Made by a program: the position numbers and the translations under genes | Assembly: GCF_000002425.4 (NCBI RefSeq) | Contig: NC_037255.1 | Location: forward strand, 9,876,436-9,940,435 | Source of the DNA: Physcomitrium patens | Lineage: Eukaryota; Streptophyta; Bryopsida; Funariales; Funariaceae | Length of the DNA stretch: 64,000 nucleotides | Direction of reading: 5' to 3' | In this document: positions 26,151-39,019 of the stretch, one piece after another | Layout of the letters: each line of letters starts with the position of its first letter | Position numbering within the stretch: the first letter of the stretch is position 1 | The notes under the pieces: model-generated | What the model was told of the DNA's origin: nothing | Databases searched by the model: none | The model's input: the letters and a program-made list of their open reading frames with translations, nothing else

Positions 26151-27059
26151 AGTATAATTTGCTTAGCTATTGTAATTTAGATACTGAATAAAGTTTAAAA
26201 TTTTGTCCACATACTTGAGCTCTTAGATTTTTCATTTGTAGTTTACAAGATAACTTCACTTAGTTTTATTTAGATTTTTTATCTTCATTTAAAAATGTAT
26301 TTTTTATGCATTCTTATTTGATATTTGATTGCATATTAAATTAAGATTTAAGCTACTTAATTTTTTCTTTATGCTAATTTTATTTTAAAAACATCAAAGA
26401 TAACTAAGTATTAATTAAGTTTTAAAAATATGTATTTTTAGTTAAATATTTCTTGTGATTAGAGTAATTTTTAATTTTAAAATATTTCATTCTTATTGAA
26501 TACTATATCTTAATTTTTTTTTTATCTTTTTATCAAAAATTTATCTTAAATAAATTTTTTAATTATTAATAATGTATTTTTTATTTTTATAAATATTACT
26601 TAATTAATTTAAAATACAATTAATATAAGATTTTTTTATCTACATTCTTTTAAAATATTTTTTTATTATATTTTTCAATCAAAATTTTTTATAATATGAT
26701 CTTTATTTTTATTTTTATCCAATAGTCGTATTACAACATAAAAAAATTAAGTTGTCATTAAAATAAAAAATAAAGTAAAAAACTTCTTTCTTGTTTTTGT
26801 ATCTACTATCATTTCTTTACTTATTTCTACATCAATACTATCTTCTTTATTAGAAAATATTATCTTTTTAAGGTAATGTTGATCTTTTTGTTTTTTTGAC
26901 TCAACAAAATAAGAGATCAAGGAAATAGTTTTTACTACCTTCTCTACTAACTCTTATAAAATCATTTGTACCTTAACAACTTTGTTTTCGAAAAAATCAG
27001 TTGTCTTAATCATTCTTTAATTACATGACTTACGTAAGATGTGTCTTTGACAACTCAAT
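26150..27059. other. AT-rich spacer
   Basis: No gene or element signature was recognised between the T repeats and the left LTR of G2. Confidence 0.5.
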
Positions 27060-27584
27060 TGAAAAAAGACCGGATCTTCTAAGGTTGAATACCTTATCAA
27101 ATCAATAACAACAAAGATCCCAATACAATGTAAAATCAAGTGCACCAAAATAAAACTAAAAGTATCTAAATAGAATGGAACTTGAAAGTTTGGATTGAGT
27201 AGAAGAAAATAGAACCAAAAAAAATCAAATAGATTCAAATAGAATGAAACAAAAAAACCAAATGTTACTAAGAAAAAGAATCTGAGCCATACTTGATTAA
27301 ATCTCCAAATGGCCTTAGCCAATTCTATTCATACTTTGTTGAATTATTTTGGAACTTTTTAGAATGTCCTTAATGGTGGGCTCTATCAAGGTAATTACTT
27401 TTTTAAAAGATCCTAAAAGTATGTTCTACCATCATAACTACCTTAAGACTTTTTAAAAGATTCTATGGTAGATCTCACATGAACCACCATCTTAACCTCA
27501 ATTCTAGAAAAAAATTCAAAAACAACTCCACCTACATATTTCTATATACAAATAATATAAATATTCTATTTATATCATGTTATA
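27060..27584 (-). repeat. G2 3' LTR
   Basis: Aligns throughout with 35676-36191. A shared block is CTAAATCTCCAAATGGCCTT. It begins TGAAA on the plus strand, and the end corresponding to TATTACA has become GTTATA. Confidence 0.8.
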
Positions 27585-27859
27585 GCTAATCTCCTTCTAC
27601 TAATGTAAAACGTCCTCTTTTTGCTCTTGATGGTATTTTCAAATGGTTTTTTGATAATAAAAGAGGTTCTGTACAAATTCATATGTTGCATCATGGATTG
27701 AATAATCTTTCTACAAAACTTTGTACTAGTGTTGTGGACAACTATTGCCATGGTAAACGTAGCAGTGCTCCAAAATATTGTCCACTTCATACTTCTGTTG
27801 GTTATCAATCACAACAAGTGGTAGTGGTGGTTATTGGTGTCAGTCCGAAAAGTGCTTTG

Positions 27860-29371
27860 GTTTGATGTGAAATTTCTTGAGCTACAAAATATCAAAGACC
27901 AGATAGATTCAAATATGTGGCGAAAGCTTGAAGCAATATATAACATCAAATATTACTACAAAAATGTAGAAAGGTCCAAGCAATTGAGATGTTAGCTTAC
28001 AGACTTAAATCAATGTAATAAGTAGAAGGTTGGCATTGGAAAATAATACTTAGTCACCATCTCAAAAGATCTTGTATTGCCAGTGCTTATTTGCATATTA
28101 ATTTTGTCGATTTTATGGACTAAGGAGATGGTATTGTGCGTCTTACAAGAATATTGTAATCAATTATATAAACTCATCCATTGTTGAATTATTGGTATTG
28201 ATGAAATAATAGAGAGTTGCTAGCATAATTGGATGCTGACTAATGTTGAAAAAGAATAATAAATGACCAGTACTTGCTTAAATACTATCATTGTAGGTAA
28301 ACTTCAAAGGCGTCAAATATTCATCCTATTCATTATAATGAACGGCTATAAATATCCATAGCATATCCTCTGTGATCCGATTTGCATGCTCTATTTGTCT
28401 ATTTGTTTGAGAATAGAAAGCCATAGACATGGCAAGTCTTGTACCTAGTAGCTTCAATAAGGCCTACTAGAAACTCTCTATAAAGCGAAGGTCTTGATTT
28501 GAAACAATGATATAAGATAATCCATGGTATTAAAAGATAGTATCAAAGAAGACTTATGTAAGTATTGGGGCATGAATATTAGAGTGCACTTGATGTTGTA
28601 ATACATGATTAAGAGGCGTTTGTGGCAAAGACATAATGAGATCGATAGTCACATACTCCCAATGTGCCATACAAAGTAGAATTGGCTATAATAGCCCAAG
28701 AGATGTTGTATTGCGTACTGTGTTATATTGGCATGATTCACAAGAACGGACTAAAGCTTGAACATCATGATCTAAACTTATCCAAAATCATGTCCTTGAG
28801 TTCTATTTTACAGTCTTCTCCTGCCTTAAGTATCCAAATATTGACATGTCATATCTTTTTAAAATATATGCATCTAAAGTATAGCAACATTAAGTATAAA
28901 ATTTATTTTTTAAAATAAAGTAAGCCATCATTGAGATGATGATCTTACTATTGTATATCACCCACCTTCAGTTGTTCAGTGCTTATATTAAAATAAGCAT
29001 TTCAATGCATAGCTTTTTACCATTTTGCTCTTCTTATTAAGTCTAAAATGATACTACTAATGGTAGCAATATTTTCTTTATCATCTGATGTAAGTTTTAA
29101 GTTGAGTTTGTACAGTAAGGTGTTCAACATGGTGTATTATTGCCATTGCTTGTACTCAAGCTAAATATCAAAGAACTATAATTGTTCTTCTCAAAGATGA
29201 TATCATGATTTTATATTTTTTAGATGCAAATTATGTAGCAAGGATCTATGGTCAGTCTATATAATCATCAGCTTTATCAACAAATTATATCGCCATATCT
29301 ATGTAGCATATACTATTATTAGTTAATCTTGATCACATATAGAATAATTGAGCTTTATTTTTTTAAACTTG
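27860..29371 (-). pseudogene. G2 RNase H/integrase remnant
   Basis: On the minus strand around 28380-28500 an integrase core remnant can be read: LVSNQDLRFIESF, then AMSMAFHSQTNGQ with an ANRI-like continuation. This corresponds to the region around the second aspartate and the glutamate of gypsy integrases. Stops and frameshifts are frequent. It continues the G2 pol after the S-family insertion. Confidence 0.6.
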
Positions 29372-31741
29372 TGTTGTTATATTTCATGGTTTTCTATCTA
29401 AGAATATATAGGGTACCTAGCTGTAGAGGGTTTAGTTTTAATTTATTGGCTAAGCTCCAATAAATTATTTAATCTTTTAGGTAAAAGACAAATAAATACT
29501 ATAATATGAAAAAGATATTGTATTAATAAAATCTTTTATATTTAAGAAGGTTTGTACATAAGGCTTTGTAAAATATCTAGAGATTTCTTAACATTCTTAG
29601 TTATACCAAATCATAACTAAACATTTGCTGGTAAATTAGATTTTCAATAATTGCAAAGAAAATCCATAATCTCCTTTCAAAAACTCATCTTTATATCAAA
29701 ATTTAACCATAGCTCTATATATGCATCTTCAACATATATAAAAAGTCTTGACTTCCAAAAAATCCCTTTATTTTATATAAAATGCTCAAATTATAATAAA
29801 ATCCCTTCAAAACATATTTTTCCTACAAAAGGTTTCTTCTTTCCAAACTTTAGAAATTTATATCTCTTAATCCAACTGTTCAATTTTTGTCAAATTTATA
29901 GATAATACAGAATTTATCCTTAAGCTTTACTGTAAAAAAAATTCAATTTTAAATTTACTATAGATCATTTGGCATCTTAAAAACCCTAGCAAGTACTTCA
30001 AATCCTAATTCACAAGCACATGAATACTCTTTTCTTCATATTTCAAAAATCCAAAACTTAAATGCTAGAAGATTTATGTATAAAGTTTAATTACATGAAA
30101 ATATACATTCTTAGCATTAGAATGAATATTTGATGCCCTTAGAGTTTTTAGCTTGAGTAAAACCAAGGGTGACAACATATTGTGCCAGATAATTTATCAC
30201 GGAGACCAAACTTGAAGGACTAAACAAAAGATAAGGCAGAAGTCACTATCATTAGTAGTATTATTTCAAATTTTACCAAAGAAGTAGAATAGAAGGGAGC
30301 TACGCAATAAGATGTTTCTTTCAAGATGGTTAGTAATCGATTGAAGGTGGATGATATACAATATCAGGATTACATTCTTAATGATGGCTTGATATATTTC
30401 AAAAAGTAATTTTATGTATTCAGCAATGCAAAATTGTAGATGCGCATACTTTAGGAAGAATATGACATCCCAATATCTAGACATTTGAGATAAGCGAAGA
30501 CTTTAGAACAGATTTCAATGACATGATTTTGGACAAATTTGGATCATGATATTCGAGCCTTTGTACGCTCCTACAAGTCATGTCAACATAAAAAAGCATG
30601 TAATACAACATCTTCTGGATTATTATAGCTAATTTTGTTGCCTACGACACATCGGGAGGAGGTAACTATGGATCTCATTATGTATATGGTGCAGATGTCT
30701 CATAGTCATATTATGGTTGCTATCTTTGTAGATTGATTCTAGAAGCAACTTCACTTGGTTGCAATGCGCTCGGATATTCATGCCTTAATGCTTGCACAAG
30801 TCTTTTTTGATAATGTATTGAGATGAATACTTAATGCCCTTGGAATAGCATTGGAATGAAAGTTTTAATCAAAATCTTATCAAATTGCACAAGATATAGC
30901 TCAAAACATAACTACTAGCAATTTAGATTACTTATTATTTCTTAGATTCCAAGTGCTGACTTCAACTTCTAATATCTCCCTCAGTCTAGCTTAGAATTTA
31001 TTGAATAATATACATAAAGTATAGCCAAGAAAGTACTTTATTCAATTCTAGTTACCGATCCTCTGTTGCTTTCTATACGCATGTGTTATATTCAAAAAAA
31101 GTGACAATAAGTATAAAACCAATACCTTGACTTCAAATGCCTATATCTCTTTCATAAAAATTCCAAGTAATTCAAAATTTATACCAAAATCATAGCCAAA
31201 AATCCAAACTTATCAAAATTAGCTTCCAATATTTGAATCTCCTAAAAAACTAATCCTAATCCTTAATATGGCTTCAAGCAGCCTCCTTGAAGTCGATTGG
31301 TCATGATTTTTGATCAATAGGAATAGAGATTTATATCATCTATCTCTATTCATTCATATAGATGCCTTAACTACTTTTTTTGCTACCAAAACATCTCTTC
31401 AATTTCTTTTTATATAAGATTTACATATTATATGCTTTAAACATCAAATTAAAGAACCAAAATAAAACTTTAGGATCACCAATGTCTAACAAGAGTGACT
31501 TTAAATGTTTAAAAGTTAATGCTAATAAGATCAACTTCAAAAGTCACTATCAAAAGAAAATAAAGTTATATAAATTCTAATAGAAGCCCTTTTAAATAGC
31601 TTCTTTTAAAGGTAGTAATCTATCTACATCTTATAATCAATAAAAATCTATTAACATGGCTCTTACCAAGTTACTTAGTAAATTATATATCAAACATATA
31701 AACATAATATTTTTACATAGTAGACAAATCACAATACAATA
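29372..31741 (-). repeat. S-family solo-LTR-like repeat, copy 3 (with an internal insert)
   Basis: Homologous to the reverse complement of 62228-63560 and to 41324-42573. Shared blocks include CTATCTAAGAATATAT near 29393, GGCTTCAAGCAGCCTCCTTGAAG near 31269 and TTACTTAGTAAATTATATAT near 31671. The ends have decayed from TGTCGT/ACGACA. It interrupts G2 pol between the RT and integrase parts. A 720-bp insert (30127-30846) splits it. Confidence 0.65.
30127..30846 (+). pseudogene. Gypsy integrase fragment inserted in S copy 3
   Basis: On the plus strand at about 30480-30620 an integrase zinc-finger and core remnant can be read: DHDIRAFVRSYKSCQHKK follows a degenerate FW..N segment. Stops are present. 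The opposite orientation from G2 and the position inside the S repeat make it a separate insertion. It is bounded by AGCATTAGAATGAA (30113-30126) and AGCATTGGAATGAA (30847-30860). Confidence 0.5.
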
Positions 31742-33150
31742 GCCCAATTTATATGCCATAGGTTGAGGGCTCCTACCAAAGTCTCATTAAAGAACTATGC
31801 CAATAGCAAAGTCAAATAGAAATAATTGTCACGTAGCCGACGCAACATTGTTCATAGATATTGTTCATGTTCATCAGGGATTTTACTATAGACCAGGATA
31901 TCATCAATAAAGACAACTACATACTTATTCAAAAGGTTTCAAAATAATCTATTCATGTGATCCATTAAAGAAACTAGACAATTGGTGAGGCCAAAAAGTA
32001 ATACAAGCTACTCAAGATGTCTATTAAGTATACAATATGCCATCTTTTTTATATCTTTTTTAACAATAGGAATCTTTCAATGATCACTTTGAAGGTCTAA
32101 TTTACTAAAAATGTTTGTATATTAGATTTGATTAAGAAGATCATTCATATGTAAAAGTGGATATGTATTTTTGATAGTGTGCTTATAGAAGTCGCAATAA
32201 TCAATGCAAACTTAAAATCCACCATTTTTTTTGGATATGAAGAGTATAAGTGCTTCCTATGGCGACATGATTTCTTAAATGAGATCCTTCTCCAAGAGTT
32301 CATCTAATGACTTTTATAACTCTTTGATTTCATTTGGTGATAGACAATAAATTGGCTGACTTGTTAGTTTGGCCCTAGGCTCTAGTTCTATTTGGAAGGA
32401 GGCACCTTGATCAAGTAGCATGCCACTAGCTAAGTCAATTGAAAAGACATCCTAATATTTACGTATGAGTTGTTTCACTCATTCTACTCTTTTGGTTGTC
32501 TTTTCCATCACTGAAGCAAGATTTAGAACCACTACATATATTAATTATTTATACCATATTTGTTTCTTTATAAAAATTATTCTTATAAATAAGCTTTTAG
32601 CTACAAATCATTTTTCTATGCCACTTGATATAGAGGCACAAAAAGTCATCATGCATCTTCCATCTTTCAAAGAAATTATCTTTGTTAGCCAATTGATCTA
32701 TTTATTCTCCACTTCTAGTCATGGCATACTAAAGATAATATCATATCTAAGCATTATTACTCTGAACTTCTTCCTTAAGATATAGATGTCATTTAGCCTT
32801 AGGATTTTTTCTTCACTTATCTCGCTCATCACGTTCTCTCAATCATTTACTAGGTATAAACTTCCTCCTTTGATCACCTTTGTTTTAATTCTAAATTGGT
32901 TGGAAATTATGGTCAAGATGTAATTTTTTGTAGAACCGCAATCCACAAGCACTTAATAAGTTTGTCTTCTTAGTTAACTCATTAGATACACCAATCCATC
33001 CTTCTAATAGTTTTTTGAGGCCATACCATTTGTCTTTGAAAAATAGCATCTATTTCTAGCACCGGCCCTCAATGCCTTTACTAGCGAGCTCCATTTTTCT
33101 ACTCCACTTCTTCATCAACTTGGTGGCCTTTGAGATTGAGAATCCACCAT
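31742..33150 (-). pseudogene. G2 protease and reverse transcriptase remnant
   Basis: On the minus strand a retropepsin-like LVDCGSTKNYI is seen near 32930-32960. RT motifs follow: KKNGGF near 32210-32230, with a VCIDY-like continuation in another frame, and FIDDILVYS, the YxDD box, near 31886-31912. Frameshifts and stops break the frame repeatedly. Confidence 0.7.
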
Positions 33151-34657
33151 TGTTGTAATGTAATATGGCTAATAGGTGAAAGAATTTAAAAATCATAATA
33201 TTATAGAAGATGTTAGTTCAAAATATTATAGCAAATTATCTTATAAATATAGATAATAGTCAAAAAGGTAGTAAAACTAAAAAGTACTAATATTGTCTTT
33301 ATAAAATGGCCTTCTAATTACTTTGTCATGCCATAAATAAAGTAAAACAAAATAAATTAGAAAATTAAATGATATAGGCATGTGTAGGAAAGAGTTAAGA
33401 ATAGATTTTAGAAAAATTTACTTCAAGAAGCCAAGAATTGATATCCAAAGAGGACTAGTTGTTAACTTGGATTGAAATAAAATCCTAAGGTACAAAATTA
33501 GATACATACGATGTTTTTGAAATTTTTTTAGAAATTGAAGAATAGAATTTCATAGCAGACTTCATAAAGTTTCTATGAGTATTGATTTTGTGTGATTTAG
33601 ATTTGTAATGACTTTGTAAGAGCCTTACAAAGTCAAGACTATTTTGATGACTTGGGATTTTATGAAATAAAATAGAATTGATGTTTTGAATAATTTTAGG
33701 AGTTTTGTAGTAGATCTATAAGTGAAATTTTGTAGATTAATGATTATAGTTGTGCTTAATATGTGTTGTAAATTTTAGCTTGATCTAAAAAGTGAATTAA
33801 GGGTTATTGAGGTTTAATTAGGTTGAGGTCTCAAAAAGTAGAATTTTAAGTCTAGTGAGGGTTTCTAAGATTTCTTACAATCTATTAACTGTATTAGAAT
33901 GAAAGTTATATATGTAGATAGTAGACTTGTTTTTTTTATATATATGAAGATTTTGAAATCAATCGAATGGTACAAAAGAAAGATGTTAATAGTGAAAGAA
34001 TATCATTAAGGTTGAAAAAGAAGGCCAGCCAACATTTGAGCAGTTTTTAGAGTTTTTCTTCCATTTGGTAAATGCGATTGTCCTCAAATTTGTTGTATTA
34101 GTTTTTTACTAAGAAATTGAGAGGTGTGCAAAATTTTAAATAATATCAATAGTTTAATCCAAAGATATTGAGGTTCTAAACTATCTTAAGATTTGATTTA
34201 GGGTTTAGAGTTTCATTAAGATTTGGTTAAGAATTTAGGATTTGTTTAGGATTTGATTTAGGATATAAGATTTAATTAGGATTTAATTTAGGATTTATAA
34301 TTTATCTAAGATTTGATTGAAGTCTATTAGAATTTCAACTATGATTAAATTAGAACTTAATTGAAATTTATTTTAGATATATTGTGATTATTTAAATATT
34401 TTTTTAAGACTTCTTAAAGAATCTTTAAGATTTATTGTAGATTATCTTTTAATTCTTTTGAGATTTTTTTTTTTTTTTTGTAATTTCTTTACAATTACTT
34501 TTTGAATTTGATTAAAGCTTATTTAGTATCATTAATATTTAATTAGAGTTTATTTAATATTCTAATAGAATTAAGATTTTATTATTATAAATTCTATTTT
34601 ATCTTCTATAGCCAAATATTCGCTACACTCTCAAGCAGCACTTCATGTATTATGACA
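33151..34657 (+). repeat. T-family solo-LTR-like repeat within G2
   Basis: Begins TGTTGTAATG and ends TATTATGACA. It matches 49513-51009 over long blocks, for example TAATGACTTTGTAAGAGC near 33606 and GGGTTATTGAGGTTTAA near 33799. A degenerate array of TTAGGATTT-like units lies at about 34195-34340. It separates the G2 gag zinc knuckle from the protease. A clear target duplication was not found. Confidence 0.7.
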
Positions 34658-35560
34658 TTGTAATTTTTTTGTGCTTGAACTTTGACATTTTGAACAATCT
34701 CTAATCTGATGCTCTGGCTCCTGATAGTAAAAGCATAACCTCTTTTGCACCAATATTTTTCATCTTTGTGGTATCAATAATCCTTGTAGAGCATCACTCT
34801 CTATTGGCATTGGTTGTTGTGTCATAGTGTTGGCTAATAGTATAAGACTTTGCATTATAGGTTGTATTCCATGATTTCTCAAATCTATAATATCAACCTT
34901 CTTTGCAATCTTATTTGCCTCTTCAAATGTTTGTGGATCCCTTAATTCTATTTCTTATTGAATCATAAGTTTCAACCCTCATACACATCAATTTATCATC
35001 TCTATCTCTAAGTTGTTGTCAATTTGGAGACATGAAGACTTAAATTGAAAGATATAAACTTGCATTGACTTAGATTGTGTAAGATTAGGCAAGTGATTGC
35101 ATGCTAACTTTTCTACATTGATAGGCCAAAATTGATTCTTAAGCTTAGTCTCAAACTCCTCCCAGTCATCAAATCCGCCTTGAACTCCAAAGTTTTGAGT
35201 TTGATGTTGTCACCAAATGGTTTCTGCACCTTTCAAATAATTGGAGGCATTTATAATCTCTTTGTTGATATTTGCCCCACATAATTGGAGGTACTATCGC
35301 ATGTTAAAGAGCCATTGGTATACATCTTCTTGCCATGAGGTCCTTAAATATGTATTGGGCTTGTTCAGTTTAACCTATAAAATGTCAACTCCCTTGTCTT
35401 AAAAACTTCTATTTGTCCTTGCAAAGTAGCTATCTGGCCTAAAAAGTGTTGTATCTGAGTTTTCAACTAAGATTGCTTTGCCATATCTTCCATGCTACAA
35501 TTTCCCTCCTGAACTTTGCTATTGTAACATCTTCTTTTCTTCCAGCTGACTTCTTAAGCT
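34658..35560 (-). pseudogene. G2 gag remnant
   Basis: The minus strand from about 35490 reads a degenerate gag. It includes DDWEEFETKLKNQFWPINVEKLACN near 35100-35170 in pieces, and a knuckle-like CQEPEHQIRDCSKCQ near 34690-34730, where gypsy gag carries CX2CX4HX4C. Stops are present. It lies just downstream of the G2 primer site. Confidence 0.65.
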
Positions 35561-35658
35561 AGCTCATTGTAGTCCAAAAATAATATTCAATGTAACCATA
35601 ACAATTGACTTCCAACTAAATATTGGCTATCAATATACTACCAAAGGACAAACTAATG

Positions 35659-35675
35659 CTCACTCTGATACCAAT
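35659..35675 (-). promoter_or_regulatory. G2 primer-binding site (initiator methionine tRNA type)
   Basis: On the minus strand, directly inside the 5' LTR, the sequence is TTGGTATCAGAGTGAGC. This fits the common plant TGGTATCAGAGC site complementary to initiator methionine tRNA. Confidence 0.85.
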
Positions 35676-36191
35676 GAAATAGGATCAAATCCTCTAAAGC
35701 CTAATATCTTATCAAATTCATAACAACAAAGATCTCAATACAATGTAAGATCAAATGCAGCAAAATAAAATTGAAAGTAATTAAACAAAATGAAACTTGA
35801 AAGACTCGATTGAGTAAAAGAGAATAGAATCAAACAAAATCAAACAAATCCAAATAGAACAAAAAAAAAAAAAAAAACAAACTTTATAAAGAGAAAGAAT
35901 CTGAAATCATACTTGACTAAATCTCCAAATGGCCTTAGCTAATTCTATTTATACTTTTTTCAACTATTCTAGAACTTTCTAGAATATCTTCAATGGTAGG
36001 CTCTATCAAGATAACTATCTTTCCAAAAGTTTTTAAATATAGGCTCTACCATGAAAACTTCCTTAAGTTTTTTTAGAAGGTTCTATGGTGGATACCATCC
36101 TAATCTCAATTTTAGAAATTTTTTAAAAATGACTCCACAAACATATCTCTATGAGCAAATAATACAAATATTCTATCCATGCCCTATTACA
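35676..36191 (-). repeat. G2 5' LTR
   Basis: On the plus strand it begins TGAAATAGG and ends CCTATTACA. It is homologous to 27060-27584. An A homopolymer lies near 35862-35877. Confidence 0.8.
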
Positions 36192-36529
36192 TCAACTTCT
36201 TAATGTCAAAGCGCACATTATGGTATGATTAAATGCAAACAAGTTAGATACTTATAAAGTTGTTAACTCTACTTGAAATTTTTTTTTAATAAATATCTAA
36301 ATTTATATTATTATAAAATTAAAAATTATACTATTTTTAATTCAATTCTTTGATATAATATAAAAAATATCTAAAAAAGTTATAATATTTTTTGTAAACT
36401 TTGTATTACAATTGTAGTGCTTTGAATTATTCACCAAATTATAAATCTCTATTTTTGTCAATTAAATTCAAAATAATATTAGCTAGTCATACTTTGTAGA
36501 ATATAATAATGTGGCTTTGTGTATATTAG
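36192..36529. other. AT-rich spacer between G2 and G3
   Basis: No feature was recognised. Confidence 0.6.
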
Positions 36530-37305
36530 TGTGGTTGATCGTTTTACTTATTCCGAAAGGAACCTCCCAGAATAAACCTGTATAGGAGAATTCGAACACG
36601 GAGAGTGACTAGTTGCTTAAGCGTTCACGTTAGGATCACACAATTGATTACCTCTAATGTATCGTCTCTATTTCCATTGTCTAAGCACACAAGGAAACTA
36701 TAATCTCTCCTTTCACCTTATCAATCTCTTCCTTACAACAATTCAGTCATACCAATAACTGTTATTTCCACCAATATATCTTCACTCTTATAATCTCCAA
36801 CTGTAATACCGCAACATCACAACTTCAGCACACAATTACCCTCATTCCAATTACTGGAATTCTTCACACAGAACTACCATTCACATTACAGTGTTTCACA
36901 CAACCACAGATTCACTCTTTCTGCTGAACTACATTCAGATTTTAGCATTCAATCTCTCTTCTTCTCATTCAATAACATATAATTCCAATCACGCTTTCAT
37001 TCCATGATTCACTTCACAATATTCAGAAACTCTCAATACTCTTATTTCAAAGAACATAACAACAAAAGAAAAGAGGTAGCACCAAGCTTACCCCAGCTCA
37101 CACTATCACAGTAATGGCCGTTTCTTCCTCTCTCTCATTCTCCTTATCCTACTACGAGATACCAACTGCTACATCTCTAATGAAAACTGCTTTTCCTAAC
37201 TATTCATCCATTTTAACTACTGAACTACCTTTCCAATAGTCATCTATCCCTGTTTAGACTATAAACTAAGTATCTACAAATCAGCAAATAACTACTTATT
37301 CTACA
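36530..37305 (-). repeat. G3 3' LTR (right limit inferred)
   Basis: The left end TGTGGTTGATCG is fixed by homology to 46882. The right end is proposed at TTCTACA (37305). The next 13 bases, read on the minus strand, form the purine-rich AGGAGTGGGACTA expected of a polypurine tract. Only the first 147 bp can be confirmed by alignment. Confidence 0.55.
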
Positions 37306-37402
37306 TAGTCCCACTCCTAACTGTGCAACATCCTCGCAAACAACCAGTTCGAAACAAGAACTGATGACTCCTTAGCATTGCCCATACTCATAGCTACTGA
37401 TT

Positions 37403-38985
37403 ACAATTCTAAAGTCACTTCTTTGTCTTCTCCGTCTGATACATTTATTGGTACTATATTCAATTTGGCCATTAAATCTTCATTAAGTGCTCCCAATTCA
37501 CGGACTTGACTTTTCAATTGCAGAATTCGGGTGTCTTTTGCCTCTAATTGGTATTGTTATTGCTTCACTTTCTGTTCCAATTCGCCAATTGAACCCTCAA
37601 TTGACCCTTGTGGCCGTCGAACGCTGACCAATTCTTCCTCCAATTTCTTTGCAACCTCCTTCAAAGTGTTGATCTCCCCTTGCATTTCTTCTGTTTTCAC
37701 TCTGAATTGGTCACTCATCGTCTTCTTTTCCTGTTCTAAAGTCGCCATCTTCGTCTGGTTCAATTCCAATTGTTGCTTCATTTTCTCAACTTCCAGTTTC
37801 GATTGATTGAGAGAATTGGAGAGTTCTTGTTTCTGATGCGCCATTTCTTGGTGAAGGCGCTCTCTTTCCTTTTCCCACGCTTGCTGTTTTACTCCAAAGG
37901 CATGCTCTAGTCTCGAATTGGCTTCTTTGGTGGCTCTATTCACCCAATCTTGTTCCAACAGTTTTTTGATGTTGTTTTGCCATTTCCCTCTTACACGCCA
38001 CCAATTGCTGCTTAAAATTCGTGTGATCAACCAATTCATTTGCCGTCTGCTGCAATTGGGATAATTGCACCAAAAATCGCTCTTTCACACTATTCTCCTC
38101 TGGTGTTCGATATTGAATGTCCACTGGCCTATTGTCTCTCTGAACCATTGGACCCCTCTCTCGAACACTGATTGGTTCTCCTGCCTGCTGGCTTATTTCT
38201 CCTGGTCCCCATGGAAGTGCCAATAAATTGTTCCTCGATTTTGGTAGTACTGGAGCTGCTATTGTCTTCCCTTTCTCCGGCAACGGTTGACTCAACTCAT
38301 AAACTATTACAGACTGTATATAATTGGAACACAGAAGCGTTGCAATTCTACCTGACCTGCGCTTGTAACTCAACACTGCATGAATTCTGGTGGCCACGTA
38401 CGCTGCCCAATTGAACGTAATATCCTCGAAGGAGCCTATTGTCGCATATAATAATCGTTTAGCCATATACGTCGTATGTCTATTTAATCCCAATTTCTTC
38501 TAAACGAAGCGCATCTACTCCATCAATTCTGGTGTAAGTGCATCCGCCATCCGCCATCCTTGATTCCTTTCTAGCGACATCATACCTCCTTTAAAATAAC
38601 TCCCCGGATTGAAGTCTGAAGACTCTTCTGCGCCAACCGCTAACTCTCCTATTGGTAACTGTAATGCCTTATGTAAGGTATTCTCATCAATTCCCAAAGT
38701 CCTCCCTTTTACAACACTCGAACCATCCTCAGGATCATAGTTCATCAAATATTCTTCCAATAGTTCTACATCAATTGATGGTAAATTGTCTGTCGCTCGC
38801 AGAAAAGGATATAGCTGCGCACTTCTAAAGTCCTTCTGTCGCGTTGCATTCCAGCAGATTTTTAACCGCATGGGTTCCATATTTGTGAGTATACAAAGAG
38901 AAAGCTCATCCATATTACTCCTTGACCTCACCCTTCTACACTCTTCCTCCTTCTCCGAGGCTCTCTTCACCTTCTCCCTCGACAT
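37403..38985 (-). pseudogene. G3 extra ORF downstream of integrase, long coiled coil
   Basis: About 525 codons on the minus strand from MSREKVKRASEKEEECRRVR at 38985. The first part contains TLGIDENTLHKALQLPIGE and, after two TAG codons near 38504-38520, AYVATRIHAVLSYKRRSG. The second part, after a frameshift near 37980, is a heptad-rich Glu/Gln/Lys/Leu coiled coil (QQAWEKERERLHQEMAHQKQ near 37840). It runs past a TAA near 37557 to a stop at about 37403. It lies on the same strand as pol and upstream of the 3' LTR. Additional ORFs in this place are known in Tat/Athila-type elements. The function is unknown, and I do not recognise a catalytic domain. Confidence 0.6.
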
Positions 38986-39019
38986 TATAAAGCTCTGCGT
39001 ATTCGCACTAATACTATGA

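Larger units (their letters stand above)
27060..36191 (-). mobile_element. G2, old Ty3/gypsy retrotransposon with nested insertions
   Basis: Two homologous LTRs (27060-27584 and 35676-36191) bound it. It is flanked by TCAAT on the left (27055-27059) and TCAAC on the right (36192-36196), a 5-bp target duplication with one transition. On the minus strand the order is 5' LTR, methionine-tRNA type primer site, gag, protease, reverse transcriptase, integrase, 3' LTR. A T-family repeat (33151-34657) and an S-family repeat (29372-31741) split the coding part. All coding segments are heavily mutated. Confidence 0.8.

Noticed and set aside
27017-27322. 101-codon Phe-rich minus frame
   Set aside because: It lies in the G2 LTR, and the paired LTR does not keep the frame.
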